Source: Methanobacteriota archaeon
GTDB lineage: Archaea > Thermoplasmatota > Thermoplasmata > RBG-16-68-12
Assembly (NCBI GenBank): GCA_005878995.1
Contig: VBME01000178.1
Coordinates: forward strand, 1-6,006
Length of the DNA stretch: 6,006 bases
Direction of reading: 5' to 3'
The notes under the pieces are model-generated. The model did not search any database, had not been told where the DNA came from, and worked only from the letters and a program-made list of their open reading frames with translations. A program made the translations under genes and the position numbers. This document shows positions 1 through 5,358 of the stretch, piece by piece (within the stretch, counting starts at the first letter, position 1; every line of letters starts with the position of its first letter).

Positions 1-43
1 ATCCAGACCGCGGCCCGTCGATGAGCGGCCCTCTTTTCCGCCG

Positions 44-123
44 GTGCAAGTCCCACCCCTGGGAGGTGGCTTGCGCGACGCGAAAGTTGTCTGAGCCACA
101 TGTGTCGACGCGCCGGAGCCACC
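44..123. other. Intergenic region with two mutually exclusive RNA stems
   Basis: No convincing gene is seen in positions 1-145. The stretch can fold in two ways. Fold A is a hairpin: 44-50 pairs with 70-76 (one G-U wobble), 53-57 pairs with 65-69, there is a two-base bulge at 51-52, and the loop is 7 nt. This gives 12 pairs. Fold B uses the 3' arm of A: GGTGGCT at 65-71 pairs with AGCCACC at 117-123, and GCGCG at 73-77 pairs with CGCGC at 109-113, with two more pairs inside. A and B cannot form together. Both folds are almost equally available to RNA from either strand. On the minus strand, fold B begins 22 nt after the glmS stop codon, so it would lie in the glmS 3' UTR. No T-run follows the structure on the minus strand. 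It could be a 3' UTR processing or termination structure, or part of an unrecognised ncRNA whose other end lies outside the window. The pairings are seen directly; any function is inference. Confidence 0.4.
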
Positions 124-145
124 CAAGTCGCACGGGATGCGGACC

Positions 146-1936
146 TCATTCGACCGTGACGCTCTTCGCGAGGTTCCGCGGCTTGTCAATCGGACAGTCC
201 CGCAGCCGCGCCGCGGCGTAGGCGAAGAGCTGTAGTGCGACGCTGACCGGTACCGGCGAGAAGATCCACGGGATCGAAGGTATCTCGATCACGTCGTCCA
301 CGAACTTCGGGAGTTCTTTGTCGCCCTCCGTGCCGATCGCCAAGACGGGCGATCCGCGGGCGCTCACCTCGCCGATGTTCGACCGCATCTTCTCGTACGT
401 CGGATCCTGCACGGCCACCGCGACGACCGGTGTCGAGGAGGTGAGGAGGGCCAGCGGTCCGTGCTTCAGCTCGCCCGCGGCGTACGCCTCGGCGTGGATG
501 TAGGAGATCTCCTTGATCTTCAACGCGCCCTCCATGGCGACGGGATAGTTCGCGTGTCGGCCGATGTAGAACATGTCTCTCGCGGTGCCGTACTTCGCCG
601 CGAGCGCCTCGATTTCCTGGGCTTTGTTCAACACGTACTGCGCAGCCCGCGGGAGGGACCGCAACTGGTCCTTGAGCCGGTCGAGTTCGTCGTAGCCGAG
701 GGTCCCGCGGTCCTGCCCCATCTTGAGTGCGACCAGGTACAGTGCCACGAGTTGCGCGATGAAGGTCTTCGTCGCGGCGACGCCGATCTCGATCCCGGCG
801 CGCGTGTAGAGCGTCTTGTCGACCTCCCGCGTGAGGCTCGAGCCGAGGACATTCGTGATTCCGAGCGCCTTGCAACCGCGTCGACGCGCCTCGCGGGCGG
901 CGCCAAGCGTGTCCGCCGTCTCGCCGCTCTGAGAGATCAGGATCACGAGGGGCCGCTCTGAAGGGGCCCGGCTATAGCGGTACTCCGACGCGAGCTCGGC
1001 GGACGCGGGGATCCGGGCGATTTCCTCGAAGACGTACTTCCCGACGAGGGCGGCATGGTACGACGTGCCGCAGGCGACGAGCTTCACGCTCGTGATCCCT
1101 TCCGAACTGAAGCCGTCCAGATCGAGGTTCGCGAGCCGACCGAGGAGCGTCTGGTGGATCGCTTGCGGAGCCTCGTGGATTTCTTTCAGCATGAAGTGCT
1201 CGAAGCCGCCCTTTTCCGCATCTTCCAGGGACCATGTGATCCGCTGCGGCTCGCGGGACATCGCGTTCCCTTCGAGGTCCTTGAGCGTGACGCCTTTCGG
1301 CGTGATGACGACCATCTCCTTGTCCATCACGTACACGACGCGGTCCGTGTACCGCAAGAGGGCGGGGACATCCGATGCGAGGAAGTTCTCGTCCGGGCCG
1401 ATCCCGATGACGAGCGGACTTTCGTTCCGCGCCCCGATCACCTTCCCGGGTTCGTCCGCGTGGACCGCGAGGATCGCGTACGAGCCGCGGATATCGTGGA
1501 GCGCCTTCCGGATCGCGACCTCCAGGTCGCCCTCGTAATAAGCCTCGATCAGGTGGACGAGGCTCTCCGTGTCCGTCTGGGACGTGAAGGTGTGTCCGCG
1601 GGCCTCGAGCTTCTCTCGCAGGCTCGCGTAGTTCTCGATGATCCCGTTGTGCGCGAGCGCGATCTTGCCCGTGCAATCGACGTGAGGGTGGGCATTGATC
1701 TTCGACGGTGCGCCGTGAGTCGCCCAACGCGTGTGTGCGAGCCCGGTCGAGCCCTTCATCGGCGGGAGTTGCGCCTCGAGGTTCGCGATGAAGCCTTTGT
1801 CTTTCACGACCTGCAACCCGCTGCCGATGATCGCGACGCCCGCGCTGTCGTACCCTCGGTACTCGAGTCGCTTGAGGCCGTCGAGTAAGATCGGGAGCGC
1901 ATCGCGGCGGCCGGCGTACCCGACGATCCCGCACAT
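146..1936 (-). CDS. glmS: Glutamine--fructose-6-phosphate aminotransferase (isomerizing), GlmS
   Basis: Cytosolic enzyme that converts fructose-6-phosphate and glutamine to glucosamine-6-phosphate and glutamate, the entry step to UDP-GlcNAc. The 596-aa length is normal for the family. The protein starts MCGIVGY, so Cys2 becomes the N-terminal nucleophile of the class II glutamine amidotransferase domain (about 2-215). HTRWATHG (68-75), HNGIIENY (96-103) and TDTES (121-125) match the glutamine site. The first SIS domain (about 280-415) has CGTSYHAA (289-296) and SQSGETADT (335-343). The second (about 445-585) has GRHANYPVAMEGALKIKE (459-476) and AGELKHGPLAL (487-497). The C-terminus LAKSVTVE carries the sugar-binding lysine (Lys591). 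No key residue is missing. The ATG follows directly on the stop codon of the upstream nucleotidylyltransferase gene and has a GGTGG ribosome-binding site inside that gene's 3' end, so it is probably cotranscribed and translationally coupled. No ribozyme or riboswitch like that of Gram-positive glmS is apparent upstream. Confidence 0.97.
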   Translation of the reverse strand: MCGIVGYAGRRDALPILLDGLKRLEYRGYDSAGVAIIGSGLQVVKDKGFIANLEAQLPPMKGSTGLAHTRWATHGAPSKINAHPHVDCTGKIALAHNGIIENYASLREKLEARGHTFTSQTDTESLVHLIEAYYEGDLEVAIRKALHDIRGSYAILAVHADEPGKVIGARNESPLVIGIGPDENFLASDVPALLRYTDRVVYVMDKEMVVITPKGVTLKDLEGNAMSREPQRITWSLEDAEKGGFEHFMLKEIHEAPQAIHQTLLGRLANLDLDGFSSEGITSVKLVACGTSYHAALVGKYVFEEIARIPASAELASEYRYSRAPSERPLVILISQSGETADTLGAAREARRRGCKALGITNVLGSSLTREVDKTLYTRAGIEIGVAATKTFIAQLVALYLVALKMGQDRGTLGYDELDRLKDQLRSLPRAAQYVLNKAQEIEALAAKYGTARDMFYIGRHANYPVAMEGALKIKEISYIHAEAYAAGELKHGPLALLTSSTPVVAVAVQDPTYEKMRSNIGEVSARGSPVLAIGTEGDKELPKFVDDVIEIPSIPWIFSPVPVSVALQLFAYAAARLRDCPIDKPRNLAKSVTVE

Positions 1937-3127
1937 CTACAAGACCACCGCGCCAGAGGGTATCGTGCCGCGGAGCTTCGCACCGGACTCGACCCGGGCC
2001 CGTTCGTTCACGACGGTCCCGGGGGCCACCACGACGCCGTTCGCGATTTCGACGTCTTCTCCGATGAGCGCCCCGATTTGCGGCACCGCATGCCACGTGC
2101 CCTCGATGTTCACGTCCCCCGGGCCGGAGGCTGCGAGGAGTCCCGCGCGGGCGACGACGCCGGAGCCGATGACCGAATCCTGCACGACGCTCGAAGGGCC
2201 TAGGATCCCGTCGTCCATGAGGATCGAATTCGAGACGGTCGTGAGGGCGCCGATCCGGACGTTCCTCCCAAGGCTCGTCGACGGGAGCAGGACCGCGTTC
2301 GGCCCGATCTCGGAGCCCGAACCGATCGACAGCGGCCCCTGGAGGTACGCGCCGGACCGGATCACGCAGCCGTCGCCGATCGACACGCGACCGCGGATCG
2401 TGACCGCCGTTTCGATCGTCCCGGAGCGGATTTCGTGGAGGCCTTTCAGGGCCGCGGCGTTGAGCCGGAGCAGGTCCCACGGGAACAAGGCGTCCACCCA
2501 CGTGCCTTCCGTGCGGACCGCCGCCACGGAGGTCCGCTTCGCGAAAGCCGACACGGCACTCGGGAGGTCGTGCTTCCCCTCTTTCGCGAGCCGCTCGATC
2601 TCGTCGAAGATCCGCGAGTCGAGTGCGTACGCCCCGGTGTTGATCAGATTCGAGATGACCTCCGTCGGCTTCTCCGTGATCGCGACGAGGTCTTTCCCTT
2701 GGGCCGTGACGACGCCGTAGCTCTGCGGGCGCTCGCTCTCCGTGATGAGGACGGCCGGTCGCGCGGCGGCGCCGAGCAGGTCCTCGACGAAGCGGCCGTC
2801 GACCATGTTGCTGCCATTCAGGACGACGAACGGGTCCTCGAGATGCGCGCGGGCCTCCCAGATCGCGTGGGCCGTGCCGAGCTGTTTCGTCTGCGTCACG
2901 TAGGTGATGTGCGCGCCGAACGCCTTCCCATCCTGGAAGTGCGACTGGATCCGCTCGCGGCGGTAGCCGACGATGAAGACGAGGTCGCGGACGCCGTTGT
3001 CGACCAGGGCCTGGACGACGTATTCAAGGAGAGGGCGGTTCCCGACCGGAATCATGACTTTCGGGACGGACGCGGTGAAGGGGCCCATCCGGGCTCCCTC
3101 CCCCGCCGCGAGGACGACGGCCTTCAT
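1937..3127 (-). CDS. GlmU-like sugar-1-phosphate nucleotidylyltransferase with C-terminal left-handed beta-helix
   Basis: Expected to be a cytosolic enzyme making an NDP-sugar, most likely in UDP-GlcNAc synthesis given glmS next door. The start is the ATG at 3127 (396 aa): it opens with the family's MKAVVLAAGEG and has a GGTG site 8 nt upstream. An in-frame TTG at 3145 would add six residues of no family character. Residues 1-230 form the nucleotidyltransferase domain: LAAGEGARM (6-14), PKVMIP (22-27), QLGTAHA (82-88), TEKP (151-154), LINTGAYALD (161-170) and WVD/PWD (210-218). Residues about 240-396 form hexapeptide repeats of a left-handed beta-helix, as in archaeal bifunctional GlmU-type enzymes such as Sulfolobus ST0452. 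Two oddities stand out. The usual GD(N) metal-binding motif reads GSN, with Ser106 at the Asp position. At the place of the acetyltransferase His and Tyr (HLxYxGD), the sequence has Pro311 and Val314. It may therefore be a diverged or monofunctional paralogue, or act on another sugar. The domain family is clear; the exact substrate is not. Its stop codon abuts the glmS ATG. Confidence 0.88.
   Translation of the reverse strand: MKAVVLAAGEGARMGPFTASVPKVMIPVGNRPLLEYVVQALVDNGVRDLVFIVGYRRERIQSHFQDGKAFGAHITYVTQTKQLGTAHAIWEARAHLEDPFVVLNGSNMVDGRFVEDLLGAAARPAVLITESERPQSYGVVTAQGKDLVAITEKPTEVISNLINTGAYALDSRIFDEIERLAKEGKHDLPSAVSAFAKRTSVAAVRTEGTWVDALFPWDLLRLNAAALKGLHEIRSGTIETAVTIRGRVSIGDGCVIRSGAYLQGPLSIGSGSEIGPNAVLLPSTSLGRNVRIGALTTVSNSILMDDGILGPSSVVQDSVIGSGVVARAGLLAASGPGDVNIEGTWHAVPQIGALIGEDVEIANGVVVAPGTVVNERARVESGAKLRGTIPSGAVVL
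1944..1949 (-). promoter_or_regulatory. Shine-Dalgarno site of glmS inside the upstream gene
   Basis: The minus strand reads GGTGGT at 1949-1944, about 7-9 nt before the glmS ATG at 1936. It fits the archaeal anti-SD complement (GGAGGTGAT type). It lies within the last codons of the upstream ORF, which supports translational coupling. Confidence 0.6.
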
Positions 3128-3135
3128 TCGGAGTG

Positions 3136-3139
3136 CACC
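3136..3139 (-). promoter_or_regulatory. Shine-Dalgarno site that fixes the start of the GlmU-like gene
   Basis: GGTG on the minus strand at 3139-3136, with 8 nt to the ATG at 3127. It would lie inside the coding region if the longer TTG start at 3145 were used, so it favours the ATG. Confidence 0.5.
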
Positions 3140-3180
3140 ATCCAAAGCCCCCTAACCATCACAGCTCCGAAGCGCGTCGC

Positions 3181-3188
3181 GTATTTCT
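3181..3188 (-). promoter_or_regulatory. Weak candidate TATA element for the GlmU-like/glmS operon
   Basis: The minus strand reads AGAAATAC at 3188-3181. Its centre would place a transcription start near 3157, about 30 nt before the ATG at 3127. The match to the archaeal TATA consensus is poor. The better AT-rich element at 3285-3294 is also readable on this strand (TTTATAAT) but would give a leader of about 135 nt. Which of the two serves the operon cannot be decided from sequence. Confidence 0.2.
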
Positions 3189-3284
3189 GCTGTGGGCTCG
3201 GGTTGAGTTCCCCGACGAAGGCCGCCGAAGAGCGGAGAGGACCTTGCCAATCACGGAGCATAATTCAGCCTGACGGGCGAGTAG

Positions 3285-3294
3285 TATTATAAAT
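3285..3294 (+). promoter_or_regulatory. TATA box of the wHTH/S-layer-like gene
   Basis: TATTATAAAT stands in an AT-rich island within high-GC DNA and is a good archaeal TATA box. A start of transcription about 25 nt downstream falls near 3315, leaving a leader of roughly 23 nt before the ATG at 3338. The first in-frame ATG (3293) overlaps the box itself and is unlikely to be transcribed from it. The 210-bp region between the divergent genes holds nothing else that is recognisable. Confidence 0.55.
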
Positions 3295-3337
3295 GCATCT
3301 ACAACTTTCCGATAACCATTACAAAATCGTTAATAGA

Positions 3338-4300
3338 ATGGACACGTTGCATCGAGACGTGGTCCGCCGCTGGTTGGTCGAGGAGACGTCCCAGGGGGCT
3401 TCCGGCCGGGAAGTCGAGTTGCTCGATCGGCCGGAGCGGGTTGCGCCGTTGTCCTCTCCGTTGGCTTGGCGCATCTTGCAGGAACTCGCGAAAACGCCCG
3501 ACTATCCAAACGCCCTGGCGGGACGATTGAAAGTCCACGAGCAGAAGGTCTACTACCACGTCCGGAGACTCGAAGCGGCGGGGCTCCTCCATGTCCTGCG
3601 AGAGGAGCCGAAGCGCGGTGCATCCGCGCGGGTCTTGGCGCCGACCGCCGAAGCCTTTGCGATCGTCCTGAAGGGCCGGGGAAATCCCGTCGCCTCTCCG
3701 CTCCTGCCCCATGCTGGGATCGTCGCCCGATTCCTCGAGGAGTTCACCCGCGACGGCGTCTTCGATGGCTCGATCGTGGTCGGTTCGCCGTATACGCACG
3801 GCCCGTTCAACACGACGGCGCGCGACTCCCCCTATGCCGTCGAACTCGGGTTCTTCCTCGGTCGGCTTTTTGCGCCCCGCAAGGACCTCATTGTGCGTCT
3901 CGACACGGAAGTGAAGGCGAGGGGCGCGGGGAAGGAAGACATGATCCTCGTCGGCGGGCCCGTCGCGAACATCATTGCGATGGACCTGAACCCGCACCTT
4001 GCGGTGAACTTCGACTGGAAGCAAGTGTGGCGCATGGAGTCATCCCGGACGGGCCGGCCGTACGCCGACGAGCAGGTCGGGCTGATTGCGAAGGTCCCGA
4101 ACCCATGGAATCCGAAAAAGGTCGTCGTGTCGCTGAGCGGCCTCCACGCGACCGGGACGATGGCCGCGATCCTCGGACTGACCCGCCAAGCCGACGAGGT
4201 CCTCGACGGCTATCGGTCCGGAGAGGAATTCTACCGCGTCGTCGCGGGCCAAGACCGCGACGGTGACGGCCGTCCCGATGCCGTGTCGATACTCGAATGA
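3338..4300 (+). CDS. wHTH regulator fused to an S-layer-like C-terminal domain
   Basis: A 320-aa protein, probably a cytosolic DNA-binding regulator; the target and signal are unknown. Residues about 38-111 form an ArsR-like winged helix: AWRILQELA, then a recognition-helix region EQKVYYHVRRLEAAGLLHVL, then a basic wing with KRGASAR. Residues about 140-320 resemble modules of archaeal S-layer and related surface proteins: SPYTHGP (150-156), ILVGGPVAN (203-211), a tryptophan-rich link, VPNPWNPKK (253-261), a hydrophobic strand plus ATGTMAAILGL (271-281), and a terminal DRDGDGRPD (306-314) like the DxDxDG calcium loop of EF-hand or dockerin repeats. There is no signal peptide or membrane segment, so the S-layer-like part should face the cytoplasm. 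The start at 3338 is chosen because the earlier in-frame ATG at 3293 lies in the TATA box; that start would add 15 AT-rich-encoded residues. It is transcribed divergently from the GlmU-like/glmS operon. The HTH call is firm, the S-layer relationship is from motif memory, and the function is not known. Confidence 0.8.
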   Translation: MDTLHRDVVRRWLVEETSQGASGREVELLDRPERVAPLSSPLAWRILQELAKTPDYPNALAGRLKVHEQKVYYHVRRLEAAGLLHVLREEPKRGASARVLAPTAEAFAIVLKGRGNPVASPLLPHAGIVARFLEEFTRDGVFDGSIVVGSPYTHGPFNTTARDSPYAVELGFFLGRLFAPRKDLIVRLDTEVKARGAGKEDMILVGGPVANIIAMDLNPHLAVNFDWKQVWRMESSRTGRPYADEQVGLIAKVPNPWNPKKVVVSLSGLHATGTMAAILGLTRQADEVLDGYRSGEEFYRVVAGQDRDGDGRPDAVSILE

Positions 4301-4471
4301 ACCCTCCCTATCGACTGCAGCGGCGAGCCGCAGCGTAAGCAAGGATCCTCGCCACCCTCGGCTTGAGGTATCCCCGGCGCGGTCATCGGGAGCCCTCCGG
4401 CATCATGCCGGGGCGATGGTCCTCCCAATCTTTCCTCTTTCGCCTGGCGTCGGCCGCGGTGCCTCTGCGCG
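4301..4471. other. Convergent intergenic gap, no gene seen
   Basis: This is 171 bp between the stop codons of two converging genes. It has no plausible ORF or tRNA. Near the left end is a small hairpin, GCGG-CGAG-CCGC (4320-4331), 19 nt after the stop codon of the rightward gene. A second hairpin is listed separately. The gap has GC content like its surroundings, and no TATA-like element is visible. Confidence 0.6.
4395..4441 (+). terminator. Possible terminator: hairpin followed by pyrimidine-rich tract
   Basis: CCGGCA (4397-4402) pairs with TGCCGG (4406-4411) around a 3-nt loop, and the stem can extend by one G-U and one C-G pair to 4395-4413. On the plus strand it is followed by CTTTCCTCTTTC at 4430-4441. 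Archaeal termination depends mainly on T-rich tracts. This one is interrupted by C and stands about 16 nt beyond the stem, so it is a weak candidate for ending the rightward wHTH transcript. Confidence 0.3.
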
Positions 4472-5257
4472 TCATAAGGAGACGGTTTCGTAGCGGATCT
4501 TGTCCTCGAGTTTCGCGTTCGTCTCTTCGATGGCCCGGACGGTTTCAGCGACCCGCTCTTCCGGGAGCAACAGGAGGACATCGACCCCCCGTTGGGCGGC
4601 CTCCAAGGTTGCGGGCACGACGCCAAACTCGATCCGAGGCCGCAGGCCGAGTTCCCTCGCGGCCGCGAGCCCGGCGACGTCGAGCGCGGCGACGACCTGT
4701 CCCTTCGAATCCCGCATGACACGCTTGGAGGTAGGCGAGGATGCCCCCTTCTTCGCACCGCGCGTTGCAACTCGGACGAGAAGGATGCGGCCGGGCCGCA
4801 GCGCCACGATTCCCTCGAGGCCGTGGACGGAGACTAGATCGCCTCGCTCGGCATCGTGGACGGCGAGGCCCACCGACGGCGACGTCCGGCCTGCGTATGC
4901 GACGAGGACACCGCCCTCCATGAAAAGGCCGACGCGGTCACCGCGGCCAATCGGGTTTCCCGCGAAGGCCGACGTCGTCTCCACGAACGCCATGGCGCGG
5001 CCCGCACGTTCGACGAATCTCCGTAACTCGAGGAAGCCGTCGTGGAGAAGTTCGACACCCTTCTTCGTCGCGCGGTACTCCCCGTTCGCCAAGACGAGGA
5101 GCCCGTCTCCCTGAAGTCCGTGTGCGTATTCGGATGCGCCTTGCACGGTCATACCCAGGCGCTCCGCGATCGTCCGAAGTCTCGTATGTCGGTTCGTCGT
5201 GACTTCGTAGAGAAACAGAAGTCGCGTGCTCGACCGCAAATTGCGGAGCAGCTCCAT
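4472..5257 (-). CDS. Winged-helix transcriptional regulator, COG1497-like
   Basis: A 261-aa soluble protein, probably a DNA-binding regulator. Residues about 10-70 form a winged helix: LLFLYEVTTN, TRLRTIAERLGM, recognition-helix region TVQGASEYAHGLQGDGLL (37-54), wing LANGEYRATKKG. A helical linker (71-90) leads to a C-terminal region with beta-rich pieces: IGRGDRVGLFMEGGVLVAYA (103-122), LAVHDAERGDLVSV (131-144), GRILLVRVAT (156-165), and an alternating hydrophobic/helical end including GVDVLLLLPEERVAETVRAIEE. The layout (HTH, then a roughly 170-aa domain with a GDxVGLFM-type motif) resembles the archaeal predicted regulators of COG1497; this is from memory and needs a profile search. No ligand-binding or metal-binding motif is evident. 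The ATG at 5257 has no clear Shine-Dalgarno sequence, so it may be translated from a short leader. It is divergent from the secreted propeller protein across 101 bp, so that gene is a possible target, and autoregulation is also possible (inference). Confidence 0.8.
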   Translation of the reverse strand: MELLRNLRSSTRLLFLYEVTTNRHTRLRTIAERLGMTVQGASEYAHGLQGDGLLVLANGEYRATKKGVELLHDGFLELRRFVERAGRAMAFVETTSAFAGNPIGRGDRVGLFMEGGVLVAYAGRTSPSVGLAVHDAERGDLVSVHGLEGIVALRPGRILLVRVATRGAKKGASSPTSKRVMRDSKGQVVAALDVAGLAAARELGLRPRIEFGVVPATLEAAQRGVDVLLLLPEERVAETVRAIEETNAKLEDKIRYETVSL

Positions 5258-5302
5258 CGCACAACCCGATCGGATGCCGGCGGAAAAGCTCCGGCCAACA
5301 TT

Positions 5303-5310
5303 CTTATATA
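5303..5310. promoter_or_regulatory. TATA element in the divergent promoter region
   Basis: CTTATATA at 5303-5310 lies in an AT-rich patch of otherwise GC-rich DNA. Read rightward, it predicts a start near 5332, about 27 nt before the GTG at 5359 and upstream of its Shine-Dalgarno site. Read leftward as TATATAAG, it predicts a start near 5282, about 25 nt before the ATG at 5257. The near-symmetrical core could serve either gene or both. No convincing BRE was found to settle the direction. Confidence 0.5.
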
Positions 5311-5343
5311 GTCAAGTCCATCGAACAAACATCAAGTGGATTT

Positions 5344-5352
5344 GAGGAGGAG
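5344..5352 (+). promoter_or_regulatory. Strong Shine-Dalgarno site of the secreted protein
   Basis: GAGGAGGAG ends 6 nt before a GTG codon at 5359. The strength and spacing select GTG over the TTG at 5365 and the ATG at 5368, which are in the same frame. Confidence 0.7.
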
Positions 5353-5358
5353 TCTCAG

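Noticed and set aside
41..57. tRNA T-arm-like segment GGTGCAAGTCC upstream of a CCC-rich stretch
   Set aside because: The putative T-stem pairs at only about two or three of five positions, no D-arm or acceptor stem can be drawn, and the same bases form a much better simple hairpin.
17..94. Possible C/D box sRNA (CGATGAG near 19-25 and CTGA at 91-94)
   Set aside because: The C box is off consensus, the spacing is long for an archaeal C/D sRNA, and a stable hairpin occupies the expected guide region.
1055..1888. 277-aa plus-strand ORF antisense to glmS
   Set aside because: Composition is that of an antisense shadow (Arg, Val, Asp rich), there is no ribosome-binding site or family motif, and glmS on the other strand is unambiguous.
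972..2501. 509-aa minus-strand ORF overlapping glmS and the GlmU-like gene
   Set aside because: It is a shadow frame of high-GC coding sequence; the product is Arg/Pro-rich with no family motif and spans the boundary between two solid genes.
2435..3292. 285-aa plus-strand ORF antisense to the GlmU-like gene
   Set aside because: It is a shadow frame with no recognisable motif, and it runs into the promoter of the next gene.
3299..4024. 241-aa minus-strand ORF opposite the wHTH/S-layer-like gene
   Set aside because: No domain is recognisable and its composition is that of a shadow; the plus strand carries a clear wHTH.
4397..4411. Perfect inverted repeat CCGGCA/TGCCGG as an operator or attachment site
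   Set aside because: It lies between two converging stop codons, away from any promoter, and there is no flanking duplication or integrase gene; a transcript-end hairpin is the simpler reading.
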